Source: Candidatus Pantoea edessiphila
Lineage (GTDB): Bacteria; Pseudomonadota; Gammaproteobacteria; Enterobacterales; Enterobacteriaceae
DNA length: 64,000 nucleotides
Reading direction: 5' to 3'
Assembly (NCBI RefSeq): GCF_002933345.1
Contig: NZ_PDKR01000003.1
Location: forward strand, 24,298 to 88,297
Shown here: positions 54,262 to 64,000 of the stretch, one piece after another
Numbering within the stretch: position 1 is the stretch's first letter
Layout: each line of letters begins with the position of its first letter
Notes under the pieces: model-generated
Database searches by the model: none
Told to the model about the DNA's origin: nothing
The model's input: the letters and a program-made list of their open reading frames with translations, nothing else
Translations under genes and position numbers: made by a program

Positions 54262-54765
54262 ATGGCAAATATCGAGAAACAAATAGGTGAGTTACAAGAA
54301 AAACTAATTGCTGTAAATCGTGTATCTAAAACTGTCAAGGGAGGACGTATTTTTTCTTTCACAGCGCTGACTGTAGTAGGTGATGGTAATGGTCGTGTAG
54401 GTTTTGGATATGGTAAAGCACGTGAAGTGCCCGCTGCTATACAGAAGGCAATGGAAAAAGCTCGCCGTAATATGGTAAGCATCATATTAAAAAATGGTAC
54501 TTTACAGCATTCTGTTAAGGGCTCTCATACAGGTTCTAAGGTATTTATGCAACCAGCTTCACAAGGTACCGGTATTATAGCTGGAGGTGCCATGAGAGCT
54601 GTACTTGAAGTTGCTGGAGTACATAATGTTTTAGCTAAGACGTATGGATCCACTAATCCAATTAATGTTGTTCGTGCTACTATAGAGGGATTAAGTAATA
54701 TGAGCTCTCCTGAAGTGATTGCTGCTAAACGGGGCAAATCTATAAAAAATATTATGGAGATATAA
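54262..54765 (+). CDS. rpsE: 30S ribosomal protein S5
   Basis: uS5, mRNA entry-channel protein affecting accuracy. 167 residues, the same as E. coli. [40 protein letters not shown] and [19 protein letters not shown] are diagnostic. One base separates its stop from rpmD. Confidence 0.98.
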   Translation: MANIEKQIGELQEKLIAVNRVSKTVKGGRIFSFTALTVVGDGNGRVGFGYGKAREVPAAIQKAMEKARRNMVSIILKNGTLQHSVKGSHTGSKVFMQPASQGTGIIAGGAMRAVLEVAGVHNVLAKTYGSTNPINVVRATIEGLSNMSSPEVIAAKRGKSIKNIMEI

Positions 54766-54766
54766 A

Positions 54767-54958
54767 ATGATTGATAAAAAAATTAAAATAACTCAGATAC
54801 GTAGTTCTATTGGTTGTTTACCATCTCATAAACTAACTCTTATCGGTTTAGGTTTACGGCGTATTGGTCATACCGTAGAACGCAAGGATAATCCATCTAT
54901 ACGTGGTATGATTAATGTTATTTCATATATGGTAAAAGTAATAAAAGAAGATGAATAA
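54767..54958 (+). CDS. rpmD: 50S ribosomal protein L30
   Basis: uL30, small protein present in free-living gammaproteobacteria and lost in some reduced genomes. 63 residues. [39 protein letters not shown] and [11 protein letters not shown] are the family blocks. Its end overlaps the rplO start. Confidence 0.97.
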   Translation: MIDKKIKITQIRSSIGCLPSHKLTLIGLGLRRIGHTVERKDNPSIRGMINVISYMVKVIKEDE

Positions 54959-55391
54959 TTTGAGATTAAACAATTTATCTCCTGCTATCGGATCTAAACA
55001 TTTTAGTAAAAGAGTAGGTCGTGGTATAGGATCTGGTTTGGGTAAAACTTGTGGTCGTGGACATAAGGGCCAAAAATCTCGTTCTGGAGGTAATATCAAC
55101 CGTGGTTTTGAAGGCGGTCAAATGCCTATATATCGTCGTTTGCCAAAGTTTGGTTTTACATCACGTAAAAATTTTGTTCAAGAAGTTCGTCTATTTGATT
55201 TGATAAAAGTTAAAGATGATATTATATCTTTAAATACTCTGAAAAAATTTAACGTTATTAATAATCGTGTGAAATCCGTTAAAATAATTTTTTCTAATGG
55301 TCTCTCTAGACCAATAAAAATTTGTGGTTTGAATGTTACTAATGGTGCTAAAAAAGCTATTGAAGGTATCGGTGGCATAATTGAGGATTAA
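54951..55391 (+). CDS. rplO: 50S ribosomal protein L15
   Basis: uL15, late assembly protein. 146 residues from ATG 54951, which overlaps rpmD by eight bases; TTG 54960 (MRLN) matches the E. coli start and is the alternative. [20 protein letters not shown] and [20 protein letters not shown] are conserved. spc operon, before secY. Confidence 0.97.
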   Translation: MNNLRLNNLSPAIGSKHFSKRVGRGIGSGLGKTCGRGHKGQKSRSGGNINRGFEGGQMPIYRRLPKFGFTSRKNFVQEVRLFDLIKVKDDIISLNTLKKFNVINNRVKSVKIIFSNGLSRPIKICGLNVTNGAKKAIEGIGGIIED

Positions 55392-55398
55392 GTACTAA

Positions 55399-56718
55399 AT
55401 GATAAAACAATTGGGATTTGATTTTAAAAATACCAAGAATAGTTTAAGTGACTTAAAAAATAGATTATTATTTTTATTTATTAGCTTAGTGGTCTTTCGT
55501 ATTGGCTCTTTTATTCCAATTCCTGGTATTGACGTGAGCATACTTAAAAAAATAATTGAACAACAACGTGGAACCATAATTGAGATGTTTAATATGTTTT
55601 CTGGTGGATCTTTAAGTCGTGCTTCTATCTTTGCATTGGGAATAATGCCATATGTTTCAGCATCAATTATTATTCAATTATTAACTGCAATTCATCCGAA
55701 ACTAATAGAAATAAAGAAAGAAGGGGAGATAGGTCGTCGTAAAATTGATAAATATACGCGTTACTGCACCTTGGTCTTAGCTATACTCCAATCAATGGGT
55801 ATTGCTGTTGGTTTACCTAATATGCTAGGTATGCATAACTTAATTTTTAAACCTGGCTTATTTTTTTATTCAACAGCGGTTGTCAGTTTAGTATCAGGCA
55901 CTATTTTTTTAATGTGGTTAGGTGAACAAATTACTGAGCGTGGAATAGGTAACGGTATTTCTATTATTATTTTTGCTGGTATCATTGCAGGATTACCATC
56001 AGCAATAAGTCACACTATTGAACAAACCAGACAAGGTGAATTACATATCTTTTTATTACTATTTATTTTGCTTTTCATATTTATGGTCACATTTTTTGTT
56101 ATTTTCGTCGAACGAGGTCAACGTCGAATAATGGCTAATTATGCAAAAAGACAACAAGGACGTCGTTTGTATGCAGTACAGTGCACACATTTACCGTTAA
56201 AAGTTAATATGGCTGGTGTGATTCCTGCTATTTTTGCTTCTAGTATTATTCTATTTCCTGCAACTATGACTTCATGGCTTGGTAATAATAATCATTGGAA
56301 ATGGTTAGCTACTGTTTCTTTATATCTTCAACCTGGACAACCGCTTTATGTATTGATTTATGCTGCTGCAATCATTTTTTTCTGTTTTTTTTATACAGCT
56401 TTGGTTTTTAATCCTCGTGAAACAGCAGATAATTTAAAAAAATCTGGAGCATTTATACCAGGAATTCGTCCAGGAGAACAAACAGCAAAATATATTAATA
56501 AGGTGATGACTCGTTTAACTTTATTTGGTGCTTTTTATATCACGTTTATATGTCTTATTCCTGAATTCATGAGAAGTCTTATGAAGGTACCATTTTATTT
56601 TGGTGGGACTTCATTATTAATTGTGGTTGTAGTTATTATGGACTTTATGTCTCAAGTACAAACATTAATGATGTCAAGTCAATATGATCTTGCATTGAAA
56701 AAATCTAATTTAAAATAA
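55399..56718 (+). CDS. secY: Protein translocase subunit SecY
   Basis: Channel of the Sec translocon in the inner membrane. 439 residues with ten hydrophobic segments. The N-terminus ([20 protein letters not shown]), plug-region [39 protein letters not shown] loop, and the cytoplasmic RRLYAVQ and [14 protein letters not shown] segments are conserved. With FtsY it shows that SRP-dependent insertion is kept. Confidence 0.98.
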   Translation: MIKQLGFDFKNTKNSLSDLKNRLLFLFISLVVFRIGSFIPIPGIDVSILKKIIEQQRGTIIEMFNMFSGGSLSRASIFALGIMPYVSASIIIQLLTAIHPKLIEIKKEGEIGRRKIDKYTRYCTLVLAILQSMGIAVGLPNMLGMHNLIFKPGLFFYSTAVVSLVSGTIFLMWLGEQITERGIGNGISIIIFAGIIAGLPSAISHTIEQTRQGELHIFLLLFILLFIFMVTFFVIFVERGQRRIMANYAKRQQGRRLYAVQCTHLPLKVNMAGVIPAIFASSIILFPATMTSWLGNNNHWKWLATVSLYLQPGQPLYVLIYAAAIIFFCFFYTALVFNPRETADNLKKSGAFIPGIRPGEQTAKYINKVMTRLTLFGAFYITFICLIPEFMRSLMKVPFYFGGTSLLIVVVVIMDFMSQVQTLMMSSQYDLALKKSNLK

Positions 56719-56769
56719 TCTGATTAATTATTTTTAAATAAATTTAATAGTAAAAAAGGAATATTATAA

Positions 56770-56886
56770 ATGAAAGTTCGCACTTCTGTTAAGAAACTAT
56801 GTCGTAGCTGTAAAATTATTCGTCGTAACGGTATTGTCCGTGTAATTTGCAAGTCTCATTCTAAACATAAACAACGTCAAGGTTAA
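56770..56886 (+). CDS. rpmJ: 50S ribosomal protein L36
   Basis: bL36, 38 residues, too short for many gene finders. The translation [19 protein letters not shown] continues with [19 protein letters not shown]. Zinc ligands C-x2-C, a third Cys and His mark the zinc-binding (C+) form. Last gene of the spc operon, after secY, with AAAAGGA upstream. Confidence 0.98.
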   Translation: MKVRTSVKKLCRSCKIIRRNGIVRVICKSHSKHKQRQG

Positions 56887-56920
56887 TTGAATAATTTGTT
56901 TTATAACAAATTATTCAATT
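56885..56920 (+). terminator. Terminator hairpin of the spc operon
   Basis: A perfect 16-base-pair stem (56885-56900 with 56905-56920, loop TTAT) begins inside the rpmJ stop codon and is followed by TATATTTTTA. It separates rpmJ from rpsM, the normal spc/alpha boundary. Confidence 0.65.
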
Positions 56921-56979
56921 TATATTTTTATTCACAATATAATGTACAAAAATTAATTGAAAATTATTAGGAGAGTAAT

Positions 56980-57336
56980 TTGACTCGTATAGCAGGAATA
57001 GATATTCCTGATAATAAGCATATAGTTATGTCATTAACCACTATTTTTGGTATTGGTAAAGTTCGCTCTAAAAAAATTTGTGCTATTACTGGTATTAATG
57101 AAAATATTAAAGTAAGTAAATTATCTGAAAAACAAATTGATAAATTACGAGATGAGGTTGCTAAATTTGTTATTGAAGGTGATTTACGGCGTGAAGTTAA
57201 TATTAGTATTAAGCGATTAATCGATTTGGGTTGTTATCGTGGTTTACGTCATCGCCGTGGTCTTCCGGTTCGTGGTCAGCGTACTAAAACCAATGCACGT
57301 ACACGTAAAGGTCCTCGTAAACATATTAAAAAATAA
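56980..57336 (+). CDS. rpsM: 30S ribosomal protein S13
   Basis: uS13, subunit bridge and P-site tRNA contact. 118 residues. The start is the rare TTG at 56980 behind AGGAGAG; the next residues [13 protein letters not shown] match the family from residue 2, so no ATG alternative fits. [20 protein letters not shown] is diagnostic. First gene of the alpha operon. Confidence 0.98.
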   Translation: MTRIAGIDIPDNKHIVMSLTTIFGIGKVRSKKICAITGINENIKVSKLSEKQIDKLRDEVAKFVIEGDLRREVNISIKRLIDLGCYRGLRHRRGLPVRGQRTKTNARTRKGPRKHIKK

Positions 57337-57350
57337 TCGAGATAAGTAAA

Positions 57351-57740
57351 ATGGCAAAGGCATTAGTTCGTACACGTAAACGTGTAAAAAAACAAATTTT
57401 AGATGGTGTGGCTTATATCCACGCTTCCTTTAATAATACTATTGTTACTATTACTGATCGTCAAGGTAACGCATTAGGTTGGGCAACTGCAGGTGGATCA
57501 GGTTTTCGTGGTTCACGTAAATCAACTCCCTTTGCTGCCCAAATTGCTGCGGAACGTTGTGCAGAGGCGGTAAAAGATTACGGCATTAAAAATTTAGAGG
57601 TAATGGTAAAAGGTCCTGGTCCAGGTCGTGAATCAACTATTCGTGCTTTAAATACAGTTGGTTTCCGGATTATCAATATTATTGATATGACACCCATCCC
57701 TCATAACGGTTGTCGTCCGCCAAAAAAACGTCGTGTATAA
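57351..57740 (+). CDS. rpsK: 30S ribosomal protein S11
   Basis: uS11 on the 30S platform. 129 residues. [40 protein letters not shown] and the tail THNG-type [18 protein letters not shown] are conserved. Alpha operon, 14 bases after rpsM. Confidence 0.99.
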   Translation: MAKALVRTRKRVKKQILDGVAYIHASFNNTIVTITDRQGNALGWATAGGSGFRGSRKSTPFAAQIAAERCAEAVKDYGIKNLEVMVKGPGPGRESTIRALNTVGFRIINIIDMTPIPHNGCRPPKKRRV

Positions 57741-57767
57741 TTTATTTTAAAATAGCTGGAGAAAAAA

Positions 57768-58388
57768 ATGGCAAGATATTTAGGGCCTAAGCTCAAGCTG
57801 AGCCGACGTGAAGGTACTGACTTATTTCTTAAGTCTGGTGTTCGAGCGATCGATTCTAAATGTAAATTTGAACAAGCTCCTGGCCAACATGGAATACGTA
57901 AACCGCGTTTATCGGATTATGGTGTTCAGTTGCGTGAAAAACAAAAAGTTCGTCGTATTTACGGAATTCTTGAACGTCAATTTCGTAATTATTATAAAAA
58001 AGCTGCACGATTGAAAGGTAATACAGGTGAAAACTTATTAGTTCTATTAGAAAGTCGTTTAGACAATGTAGTTTATCGTATGGGATTTGGAGCTACTCGA
58101 GCAGAATCACGTCAGTTAATAAGTCATAAATCTATCATAGTAAATGACCGTTTTGTTAACATTGCTTCTTATCAAGTATATCCAAATGATGTTATCAAAA
58201 TTTGTGATAAAGCTAAAAAACAATCTCGTGTTAAAGCTGCTCTAGAACTATCTGAGCAAAATAAAAAACCAGATTGGTTAGAAATTAATGAAAAAAAAAT
58301 GGAAGGTCTTTTCAAGCGCATTCCTGAAAGACAGGATCTATCTACAGACATTAATGAACATCTGATTGTTGAACTTTATTCTAAGTAA
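57768..58388 (+). CDS. rpsD: 30S ribosomal protein S4
   Basis: uS4, 16S assembly initiator; in E. coli it represses the alpha operon through a leader pseudoknot. 206 residues. [40 protein letters not shown], the S4 RNA-binding motif [20 protein letters not shown], and the end [12 protein letters not shown] site before the ATG. Confidence 0.99.
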   Translation: MARYLGPKLKLSRREGTDLFLKSGVRAIDSKCKFEQAPGQHGIRKPRLSDYGVQLREKQKVRRIYGILERQFRNYYKKAARLKGNTGENLLVLLESRLDNVVYRMGFGATRAESRQLISHKSIIVNDRFVNIASYQVYPNDVIKICDKAKKQSRVKAALELSEQNKKPDWLEINEKKMEGLFKRIPERQDLSTDINEHLIVELYSK

Positions 58389-58413
58389 GGCTTTGTACCA
58401 AAGAGAGGATATA

Positions 58414-59406
58414 ATGCAGGGTTCTGTGACAGAATTTCTAAAACCGCGCCTGGTAGATATAGAACAACTCAGCTCGACACAAGCTAAAGTAACTCTTGAG
58501 CCGTTAGAACGTGGCTTTGGTCATACTCTTGGTAATGCACTTCGCCGTATTTTGCTTTCTTCGATGCCAGGTTATGCAGTAACAGAAGTTGAAATTGATG
58601 GTGTATTGCATGAATATACCACTAAAGAAGGAGTACAGGAAGATATCTTAGAAATATTACTAAACCTTAAGGGATTAGTCGTAAAAGTTGAAGGTAAAGA
58701 AGAAGTTGTATTAAATTTGAATAAATCCGGTATTGGTCCTGTAATTGCAGCTGATATTGCACATGATAGTCACGTAGAAATTATTCATCCTCAACATATA
58801 ATTTGTCATTTAACTGATAAAAATGCTGCTATTAATATGCGTATAAAGATTCAAAGAGGTCGTGGTTATGTACCAGCTGCTAATCGAATTCGTAGAGGTG
58901 AAGAAGATGAACGTCCTATAGGTAGACTTCTAGTTGATGCCTGTTATAGTCCTATAGATCGTATTGCGTATAATGTTGAAGCAGCACGTGTAGAACAGCG
59001 GACTGATTTAGATAAATTAATTATTGATTTAGAAACCAATGGGACAATAGATCCTGAAGAAGCAATTCGTAGAGCTGCTACCATCTTAGTAGAACAATTA
59101 GAATCTTTTGTTGATTTACAAGATTTACATCAACCTGAAATAAAAGAAGAAAAACCAGAATTTGATCCACTTTTATTACGTCCTGTTGATGATTTAGAAT
59201 TAACCGTCCGTTCTGCTAATTGCTTAAAGGCAGAAACTATCCATTATATCGGTGATTTAGTACAACGTACTGAAGTTGAACTACTTAAAACACCTAATTT
59301 AGGCAAAAAATCTCTTACTGAAATTAAAGATGTTTTGGCTTCACGTGGACTTTCTCTTGGTATGAGACTTGAAAATTGGCCGCCAAAAAATATAATAGAA
59401 GAATAA
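58414..59406 (+). CDS. rpoA: RNA polymerase subunit alpha
   Basis: 330 residues from ATG 58414 ([24 protein letters not shown] site); the open frame extending upstream overlaps rpsD and is not used. The N-domain dimerisation part has [20 protein letters not shown]. The C-domain has [20 protein letters not shown] and [20 protein letters not shown], with UP-element and activator contacts intact even though CRP is lost. Confidence 0.99.
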   Translation: MQGSVTEFLKPRLVDIEQLSSTQAKVTLEPLERGFGHTLGNALRRILLSSMPGYAVTEVEIDGVLHEYTTKEGVQEDILEILLNLKGLVVKVEGKEEVVLNLNKSGIGPVIAADIAHDSHVEIIHPQHIICHLTDKNAAINMRIKIQRGRGYVPAANRIRRGEEDERPIGRLLVDACYSPIDRIAYNVEAARVEQRTDLDKLIIDLETNGTIDPEEAIRRAATILVEQLESFVDLQDLHQPEIKEEKPEFDPLLLRPVDDLELTVRSANCLKAETIHYIGDLVQRTEVELLKTPNLGKKSLTEIKDVLASRGLSLGMRLENWPPKNIIEE

Positions 59407-59446
59407 TTTTATATTAAAAATTAATATATTAATAAAAGGATAAATC

Positions 59447-59845
59447 ATGCGCCATCGTAAAAGTGGGCGTCAATTAAATCGTAATTCAAGTCATCGTAAG
59501 GCTATGTTTCGTAATATTACAGCCTCTTTAGTTCGTCATGAAATTATAAAGACAACTTTATCAAAAGCTAAAGAACTACGTCGTATTATTGAACCTTTAA
59601 TTACTATTTCTAAAATTGATAGTGTCTTTAATCGTAGATTTGTCTTCGCTAACATTCGTGATAATGAAATTGTTGCGAAATTATTTAAGCAATTAGGTCC
59701 ACGTTTCATAAATCGTTTTGGTGGATATACTAGAATTCTAAAGTGTGGTTTTCGTTCTGGTGATAAGGCACCAATGGCCTATATTGAGTTAATTGATCGT
59801 CAGAAAAATATTAAAACAAAACAAATAAAAACGACTAATAATTAA
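59447..59845 (+). CDS. rplQ: 50S ribosomal protein L17
   Basis: bL17 near the tunnel exit. 132 residues. [40 protein letters not shown] and [20 protein letters not shown] are diagnostic. Closes the alpha operon; a terminator follows at 59879. Confidence 0.98.
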   Translation: MRHRKSGRQLNRNSSHRKAMFRNITASLVRHEIIKTTLSKAKELRRIIEPLITISKIDSVFNRRFVFANIRDNEIVAKLFKQLGPRFINRFGGYTRILKCGFRSGDKAPMAYIELIDRQKNIKTKQIKTTNN

Positions 59846-59878
59846 TAATTTTGGTTAATTATCTAATTTAAAAAAAAT

Positions 59879-59916
59879 AGAGTAAAAAACTCACTATTAA
59901 TTGGGTTTTTTGCTCT
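59879..59916. terminator. Bidirectional terminator between rplQ and fmt
   Basis: AGAGTAAAAAACTCA (59879-59893) pairs, with G-U allowed, with TGGGTTTTTTGCTCT (59902-59916). The arms contain A6 and T6 runs, giving a U tract in both directions between the convergent rplQ and fmt. The E. coli rplQ terminator has the same design. Confidence 0.75.
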
Positions 59917-59967
59917 TTAATCTTTAAGGTGATTAATTTTGTTGTATTGTTATCTTATTTTAGTATT

Positions 59968-60915
59968 TTAGTTGAGCTGAGTGCTAGGTTTAAACACTTC
60001 ATTTCGTGAATTAATTAGCTCTTTAACTGTCATTGGTTTCTTACCTGCAGGTTGTAAGCAAATTAAATTTATTATACCTTGTGTAGTTGCAACTTGAATT
60101 CCTTGTTTTGTAACTTTAATAATTTCTCCTGGTTTTTTATCTACATGAGCTAATATACTTACTTTCCAAACTTTTATTAATTGATTATTAACATAAAAAA
60201 AACTTATTGGCCATGGATTAAAAGCACGAATACATCGTTCTAATTGTTTTGCTGAAAAATTCCAATTAATTTTTGCTTCTTTCTTTTTTATTTTTTTAGC
60301 ATAACTAGCTAATTTTTCATCTTGTTTTTTAGAATTGATATTACCATAATATAGTTTTAAAAAAGTACTAAATAATCCCTGAGAACCCAATTTTTTTAAT
60401 TTATTATAGAGTGTTAATGTGGTATCTTTTAAGCTAATATCACAATCAATTTGATATAATATATTTCCAGTATCTAATTTTTCATCCATTTTGATAATAG
60501 TGATTCCAGTTTTTTTATCTCCAGCTAAAATTGCTCTTTGTATAGGCGCTGCACCTCTCCATCTTGGTAATAAAGAGGCGTGAATATTAATACATCCCAA
60601 ACGTGGTATTTTAAGTATTGTGTTTGGAATAATTAATCCATAAGATACTACAACCATTATATCTGGATTGAAATTAGAAATTATATTTTGATGTAATTTA
60701 CAATCCAATGATTTTGGTTGAAATATTGGAATGTTTTTACTTTGTGCAAAAATTTTTATAGGACTATATTTTAATTTATAGCCTCTACCAGACGGACGAT
60801 CTGGTTGAGTAAATACAGCTAATACTATATGGTTAGATGTAATTATATCATTAAGATAAGATACAGCAAAATCAGATGTACCAGCAAAGATAATTTTTAA
60901 TGATGGTATAATCAA
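59968..60915 (-). CDS. fmt: Methionyl-tRNA formyltransferase
   Basis: Formylates initiator Met-tRNA using 10-formyl-tetrahydrofolate, hence a user of the folate pathway seen in folB. 315 residues. IIFAGTSDFAVSYL at the start, and the catalytic NIHASLLPRWRGAAPIQRAI (Asn/His) with GITIIKMDEKLDTGNIL. The C-domain INWNFSAKQLERCIRAFNPW binds tRNA. Second gene of def-fmt. Confidence 0.97.
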   Translation of the reverse strand: MIIPSLKIIFAGTSDFAVSYLNDIITSNHIVLAVFTQPDRPSGRGYKLKYSPIKIFAQSKNIPIFQPKSLDCKLHQNIISNFNPDIMVVVSYGLIIPNTILKIPRLGCINIHASLLPRWRGAAPIQRAILAGDKKTGITIIKMDEKLDTGNILYQIDCDISLKDTTLTLYNKLKKLGSQGLFSTFLKLYYGNINSKKQDEKLASYAKKIKKKEAKINWNFSAKQLERCIRAFNPWPISFFYVNNQLIKVWKVSILAHVDKKPGEIIKVTKQGIQVATTQGIINLICLQPAGKKPMTVKELINSRNEVFKPSTQLN

Positions 60916-60962
60916 AATTCTCTCTTCTAATTTTAAAAAAGGCTTTTTATATTTTAATGTAA

Positions 60963-61466
60963 TTATTTTTTAATTCTAAGCATTTTTGATAACTTAACTT
61001 TAATTCTCTGGCGTTTTAAGGGTGATAAATAGTCAATAAATAATTTACCATTTAGATGATCTATTTCATGTTGTATACAAATTGATAATAGGTCATTAGT
61101 TTCTATTTCAAAAACATCACCATTTCGATCTAATGAACTAATTTTAATTATTGCACCTCTTTGTATAAAGGCATGTTGTTTTGGCAATGATAAACAACCT
61201 TCTTCTATTCCATTAGTACCCGTTATATTTAATATTTCTGGATTAATTAATACTAAGCGATTTTTATGGTTTTCAGAAATATCAATGACTATAATACGTT
61301 GATTAATATTAACTTGAGTAGCTGCAAGACCAATACCTTTATAAGCATACATAGTTTCAAACATATTATCTATAATATTTTGTATTTCTTCATTAATTAT
61401 TTTAACTGGTAAAGCTTTTTGACGTAGACGCTCATCTGGAAAATATAACAATGGTAAAACTGACAT
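60963..61466 (-). CDS. def: Peptide deformylase
   Basis: Metalloenzyme removing the N-terminal formyl group. 167 residues. The three motifs GIGLAATQV (about 45-53), EEGCLSLP (about 88-95) and QHEIDHLNG (about 132-140) contain the Cys and His metal ligands and the catalytic Glu. It precedes fmt in the def-fmt operon as in E. coli. Confidence 0.98.
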   Translation of the reverse strand: MSVLPLLYFPDERLRQKALPVKIINEEIQNIIDNMFETMYAYKGIGLAATQVNINQRIIVIDISENHKNRLVLINPEILNITGTNGIEEGCLSLPKQHAFIQRGAIIKISSLDRNGDVFEIETNDLLSICIQHEIDHLNGKLFIDYLSPLKRQRIKVKLSKMLRIKK

Positions 61467-62356
61467 AAATGTATTACTTCTTTAGATGATTAAATAAGTT
61501 AATTAATTTTTCATTTCTTGCATCATTAATTGAATTATGAAGCTTACTCACTAGAAGTATATTATATTATCAATTAAATAGGTATAATTAAATTATATTT
61601 ATAATTAAAAATAACATTGATCATAATAAAATTATTAAATCTTATAAACATTCAACATTAATAATTAAAGTAAATATTTTTATAAAATAGATTTGTTTAT
61701 ATGTATTATACACTCAATATCTTTTTTAAAGATAAACTTTTAATTCTAATGTTTATTTATAATGCTTTCACTAAATGTTATAATATAGCATTATATTTAT
61801 TTTTACTGCTATATCAATCTCTGTATTAATTTTTAATTAAAAGAACTAAATAAAATTATTCTATGTTAGATATAATGATTGGTTTTTTATTTGAAATATA
61901 TATGTTAAATTAAATCATAATTTGTATGGTAATTTAAAAACATAGATTTTTATATTAAAGATAAATAATTTTTAAGAATTTATCATTATTATAATAATTA
62001 TATAAATGATAATTTTACTTGTAATAAGAATACAAGGTTAGATTTAGGACCTTCATTTGTTTATTTTAGATAAACGTAAGATGTTAAAATGATAGTTATT
62101 GATTAATTTAAAGATTTAAATTAATCAGCTTTAATAGTAATGTTTTTTATCTAAATTATAAAAACTTATCTAAATCAAAATTAAAAAATAACTATTTAAG
62201 TATTAAAACAATAAAATATATTATTCTTAATTATTAACAATAACTAATTATATTATTCAATATTATTTCTATATGAGTTAAAATTGATTTATTCAAACAT
62301 ATTATTAATAAATTATAAAAACAACAAATAAAACGGCTAATATAATAAATTTTATT
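61467..62356. other. 890-base spacer between def and tsaC
   Basis: Divergent genes flank this stretch, where E. coli has dprA, smg and yrdD ahead of tsaC. Apart from a possible smg start at 61863, I could not read any remnant; the rest is very A+T-rich. Confidence 0.45.
61863..61914 (+). pseudogene. smg: Possible N-terminal remnant of smg
   Basis: ATG 61863 opens a 16-codon frame MLDIMIGFLFEIYMLN that stops. It resembles the Smg start MFDVLMYLFETYIH, is on the same strand and lies upstream of tsaC as in E. coli. The match is short and nothing clear follows, so chance is possible. Confidence 0.35.
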
Positions 62357-62929
62357 ATGCATAAAGAAGATTTTTTAATTTCATTAAAACATTGCGTAAA
62401 GGAACTTTATCTAGGCGGAATTATAATTTATCCAACTGAAGCAGTTTTCGGATTTGGTTGTGATCCTGAAAATAAAACCGCGGTAGAGAAACTAATTTTC
62501 CTTAAAAATCGTTCTCTTAACAAAGGTTTTATATTAATCAGTAATGATTATAATCAATTGAAATCATATGTTGATGAATATAAAATTTCTTCAATTAAGC
62601 GTGATTATATGTTTTCTTATTGGCCTGGTCCAACAACATTCATTGTCCCAGCTTCTAGACAAACGCCAATTTGGTTGACTGGAAAATTCGATTCTTTGGC
62701 AATCCGTGTGAGTAATCATCCTGGAATAAAAGCTCTGTGTAATAAATTTGGTAAACCTATAATATCAACAAGTGCTAATCTAGCGAACCAAAAACCTTGT
62801 CGTACATTTGAAGATGTTATAAAAAAATTTGGAAAATCATTTCCAATTTTATTAGGTGAAACTTACGGTTTAAAACGTCCTTCTGAAATTAGAAATATTA
62901 TCACTGGAGATTTAATACGTAAAGGATAG
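62357..62929 (+). CDS. tsaC: Threonylcarbamoyl-AMP synthase TsaC
   Basis: Makes threonylcarbamoyl-AMP from Thr, bicarbonate and ATP for t6A of tRNA; TsaD (11342) uses it. 190 residues, YrdC fold. IIYPTEAVFGFGCDPEN with the KxR-like FLKNRSLNKGFILI, WPGPTTFIVPA and STSANLANQKPC form the active site. Three bases upstream of aroE, as in E. coli. Confidence 0.97.
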   Translation: MHKEDFLISLKHCVKELYLGGIIIYPTEAVFGFGCDPENKTAVEKLIFLKNRSLNKGFILISNDYNQLKSYVDEYKISSIKRDYMFSYWPGPTTFIVPASRQTPIWLTGKFDSLAIRVSNHPGIKALCNKFGKPIISTSANLANQKPCRTFEDVIKKFGKSFPILLGETYGLKRPSEIRNIITGDLIRKG

Positions 62930-62932
62930 TTC

Positions 62933-63736
62933 ATGTTTAAATTTGCAGTTTTTGGGAATCCCATTTATCATAGTAAGTCTCCATTCATTCATAATGAATT
63001 TGCTAAGCAAACAGGAATACAACATACCTATGGAAGTATATATGTTCCAATTGATGGATTTTTACAATCAATTTCAAGTTTTTTTTCCCAAGGTGGTTTA
63101 GGAGCTAATATAACTTTACCTTTTAAGCAACAAGCATTTGAATTTACTGATGAACTTAGTGAACGAGCTTATTATTCAGGTGCTGTCAATACTTTAAAAA
63201 AACTAGATAATGGTAAAATTTTTGGAGACAATACTGATGGTATTGGATTATTGAGTGATCTTCAGAGACTTAAAATGGTAAATTGTGGAGACAAAGTTCT
63301 TATAATAGGAGCTGGTGGTGCAGCTAGGGGAATAATTTTACCACTATTGACCTTGGGAACTATAATTACAATAACCAATCGCACTGATGTCAAATCTCAT
63401 AGATTAGCTAATCATTTTAAACATAATGGTAATATTACTTCTTGTAATATTAATCAATTAAATGGTAAAAAATTTGATTTAATTATTAATTCAACTTCTA
63501 GTAGCTCAATTGGCCAAATACCTATTTTACCTATTTCTTTAATACATAATAAGCTACGATGTTATGATGTTTTTTATCAAAAAAAATTAACATCTTTTTT
63601 ATATTGGTGTCAAAAAAAAGGCTGTAATTATTTATCCGACGGACTGGGAATGTTAATTTACCAAGCTGCATATTCATTTAAATTATGGCATGGAATAATG
63701 CCTAACATTACAAATATGTTTATAAAATTAAAATAA
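62933..63736 (+). CDS. aroE: Shikimate dehydrogenase
   Basis: NADPH-dependent reduction of 3-dehydroshikimate. 267 residues. FAVFGNPIYHSKSPFIHNEF at the start, ANITLPFKQQAFEF with the catalytic Lys, GDNTDGIGLLSDL with the catalytic Asp and the NADP loop IGAGGAARGIILPLL. With aroK and aroB this gives three shikimate-pathway genes in the window. Confidence 0.97.
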   Translation: MFKFAVFGNPIYHSKSPFIHNEFAKQTGIQHTYGSIYVPIDGFLQSISSFFSQGGLGANITLPFKQQAFEFTDELSERAYYSGAVNTLKKLDNGKIFGDNTDGIGLLSDLQRLKMVNCGDKVLIIGAGGAARGIILPLLTLGTIITITNRTDVKSHRLANHFKHNGNITSCNINQLNGKKFDLIINSTSSSSIGQIPILPISLIHNKLRCYDVFYQKKLTSFLYWCQKKGCNYLSDGLGMLIYQAAYSFKLWHGIMPNITNMFIKLK

Positions 63737-63753
63737 AATATTTTATTAATTTG

Positions 63754-63771
63754 TATGATTTATTAATCATA
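63754..63771. repeat. Second copy of the 18-base palindrome
   Basis: TATGATTTATTAATCATA, a 7-base stem with loop TATT, is identical to the core of the hairpin at 28284-28309. It follows aroE by 17 bases and may end that transcript. Confidence 0.5.
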
Positions 63772-63931
63772 ATAAGATTATATGATATAATTAATAAATT
63801 TTAAATTTACAAAATAATTAATATACTTGTAAAATTACGTATTCAATTTATAATAATAAATATTATTAAAAACAATATTATAATATAGTCAAGATATTTA
63901 TAATTAATCAGTATATTTAGACAAGAAAAAC

Positions 63932-63960
63932 TTGACTAATAAGGTCAACAGAGTTAGCAT
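63932..63960 (+). promoter_or_regulatory. Ribosomal RNA operon promoter
   Basis: TTGACT (63932-63937) and TAGCAT (63955-63960) have a 17-base spacer and lie about 30 bases before a boxA. The -35 hexamer equals that of E. coli rrn P2 promoters. In E. coli an rRNA operon also lies in the aroE neighbourhood (rrnD). Confidence 0.7.
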
Positions 63961-63989
63961 AACGAATTATTATAATTATTATTAACAAA

Positions 63990-64000
63990 GCTCTTTAACA
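63990..64000 (+). promoter_or_regulatory. rrn leader boxA antiterminator
   Basis: GCTCTTTAACA at the very end matches the enterobacterial rrn boxA core (TGCTCTTTAACA). It binds NusB and S10 for antitermination, so a 16S rRNA gene should begin shortly beyond the window. Confidence 0.8.

Overview
The window is a stretch of a strongly A+T-rich, reduced gammaproteobacterial chromosome of the Enterobacterales type. Nearly every gene is an enterobacterial orthologue, and gene neighbourhoods follow the Escherichia coli order with the intervening genes deleted or eroded. The combination of low G+C, long non-coding spacers, several dissolving pseudogenes and one gene apparently dependent on poly(A) slippage points to an obligate insect endosymbiont of the Baumannia/Blochmannia/Wigglesworthia kind. 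The genus cannot be fixed from this sequence alone.

Layout. 1-6.2 kb: 3' end of rlmB, the rpsF-rpsR-rplI operon (priB missing), cysQ, ppa, the RNase P RNA gene rnpB, and the membrane-protein genes yqjE-yqjK and yqjA. 6.7-11.1 kb: the macromolecular synthesis operon rpsU-dnaG-rpoD on the minus strand, followed by a tRNA-Ile2(CAU) gene that lacks an encoded CCA. 11.3-20.4 kb: tsaD, folB, cca, ribB, plsC, prfC, a chloroperoxidase-like alpha/beta hydrolase and yggS. 20.5-26.7 kb: frameshifted hemW, a trmB pseudogene, yggX, ruvX, a yqgE pseudogene, gshB, hemB and rsmD. 26.9-38.5 kb: ftsY (ftsEX gone), rpoH, yhgN, asd, nfuA, bioH, nudE, aroK-aroB, rpe and trpS. 38.6-40.0 kb: a crp pseudogene and empty spacer. 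40.0-45.6 kb: tusDCB and the str operon (rpsL-rpsG-fusA-tufA). 46.2-59.8 kb: S10, spc and alpha operons, complete and in canonical order. 59.9-63.7 kb: fmt, def, a possible smg remnant, tsaC and aroE. The last 70 bases hold an rRNA promoter and boxA antiterminator leading into a 16S gene beyond the edge.

Function. The retained set is mostly information processing: translation, tRNA modification (TsaC/TsaD for t6A, TusBCD for 2-thiouridine), transcription (alpha, sigma70, sigma32), replication priming and SRP/Sec targeting. Around it are single steps of nutrient pathways: chorismate (aroB, aroE, aroK), folate (folB), riboflavin (ribB), biotin (bioH), haem (hemB), glutathione (gshB), sulfur assimilation (cysQ) and aspartate-family amino acids (asd). 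This fits a nutritional symbiont.

I found no defence island, CRISPR array, phage, transposon or biosynthetic cluster. The notable material is evolutionary: decayed crp, trmB, yqgE and possibly smg; hemW split at a run of ten A; long perfect A+T hairpins in spacers; loss of the riboflavin riboswitch; and a retained, atypical alpha/beta hydrolase.
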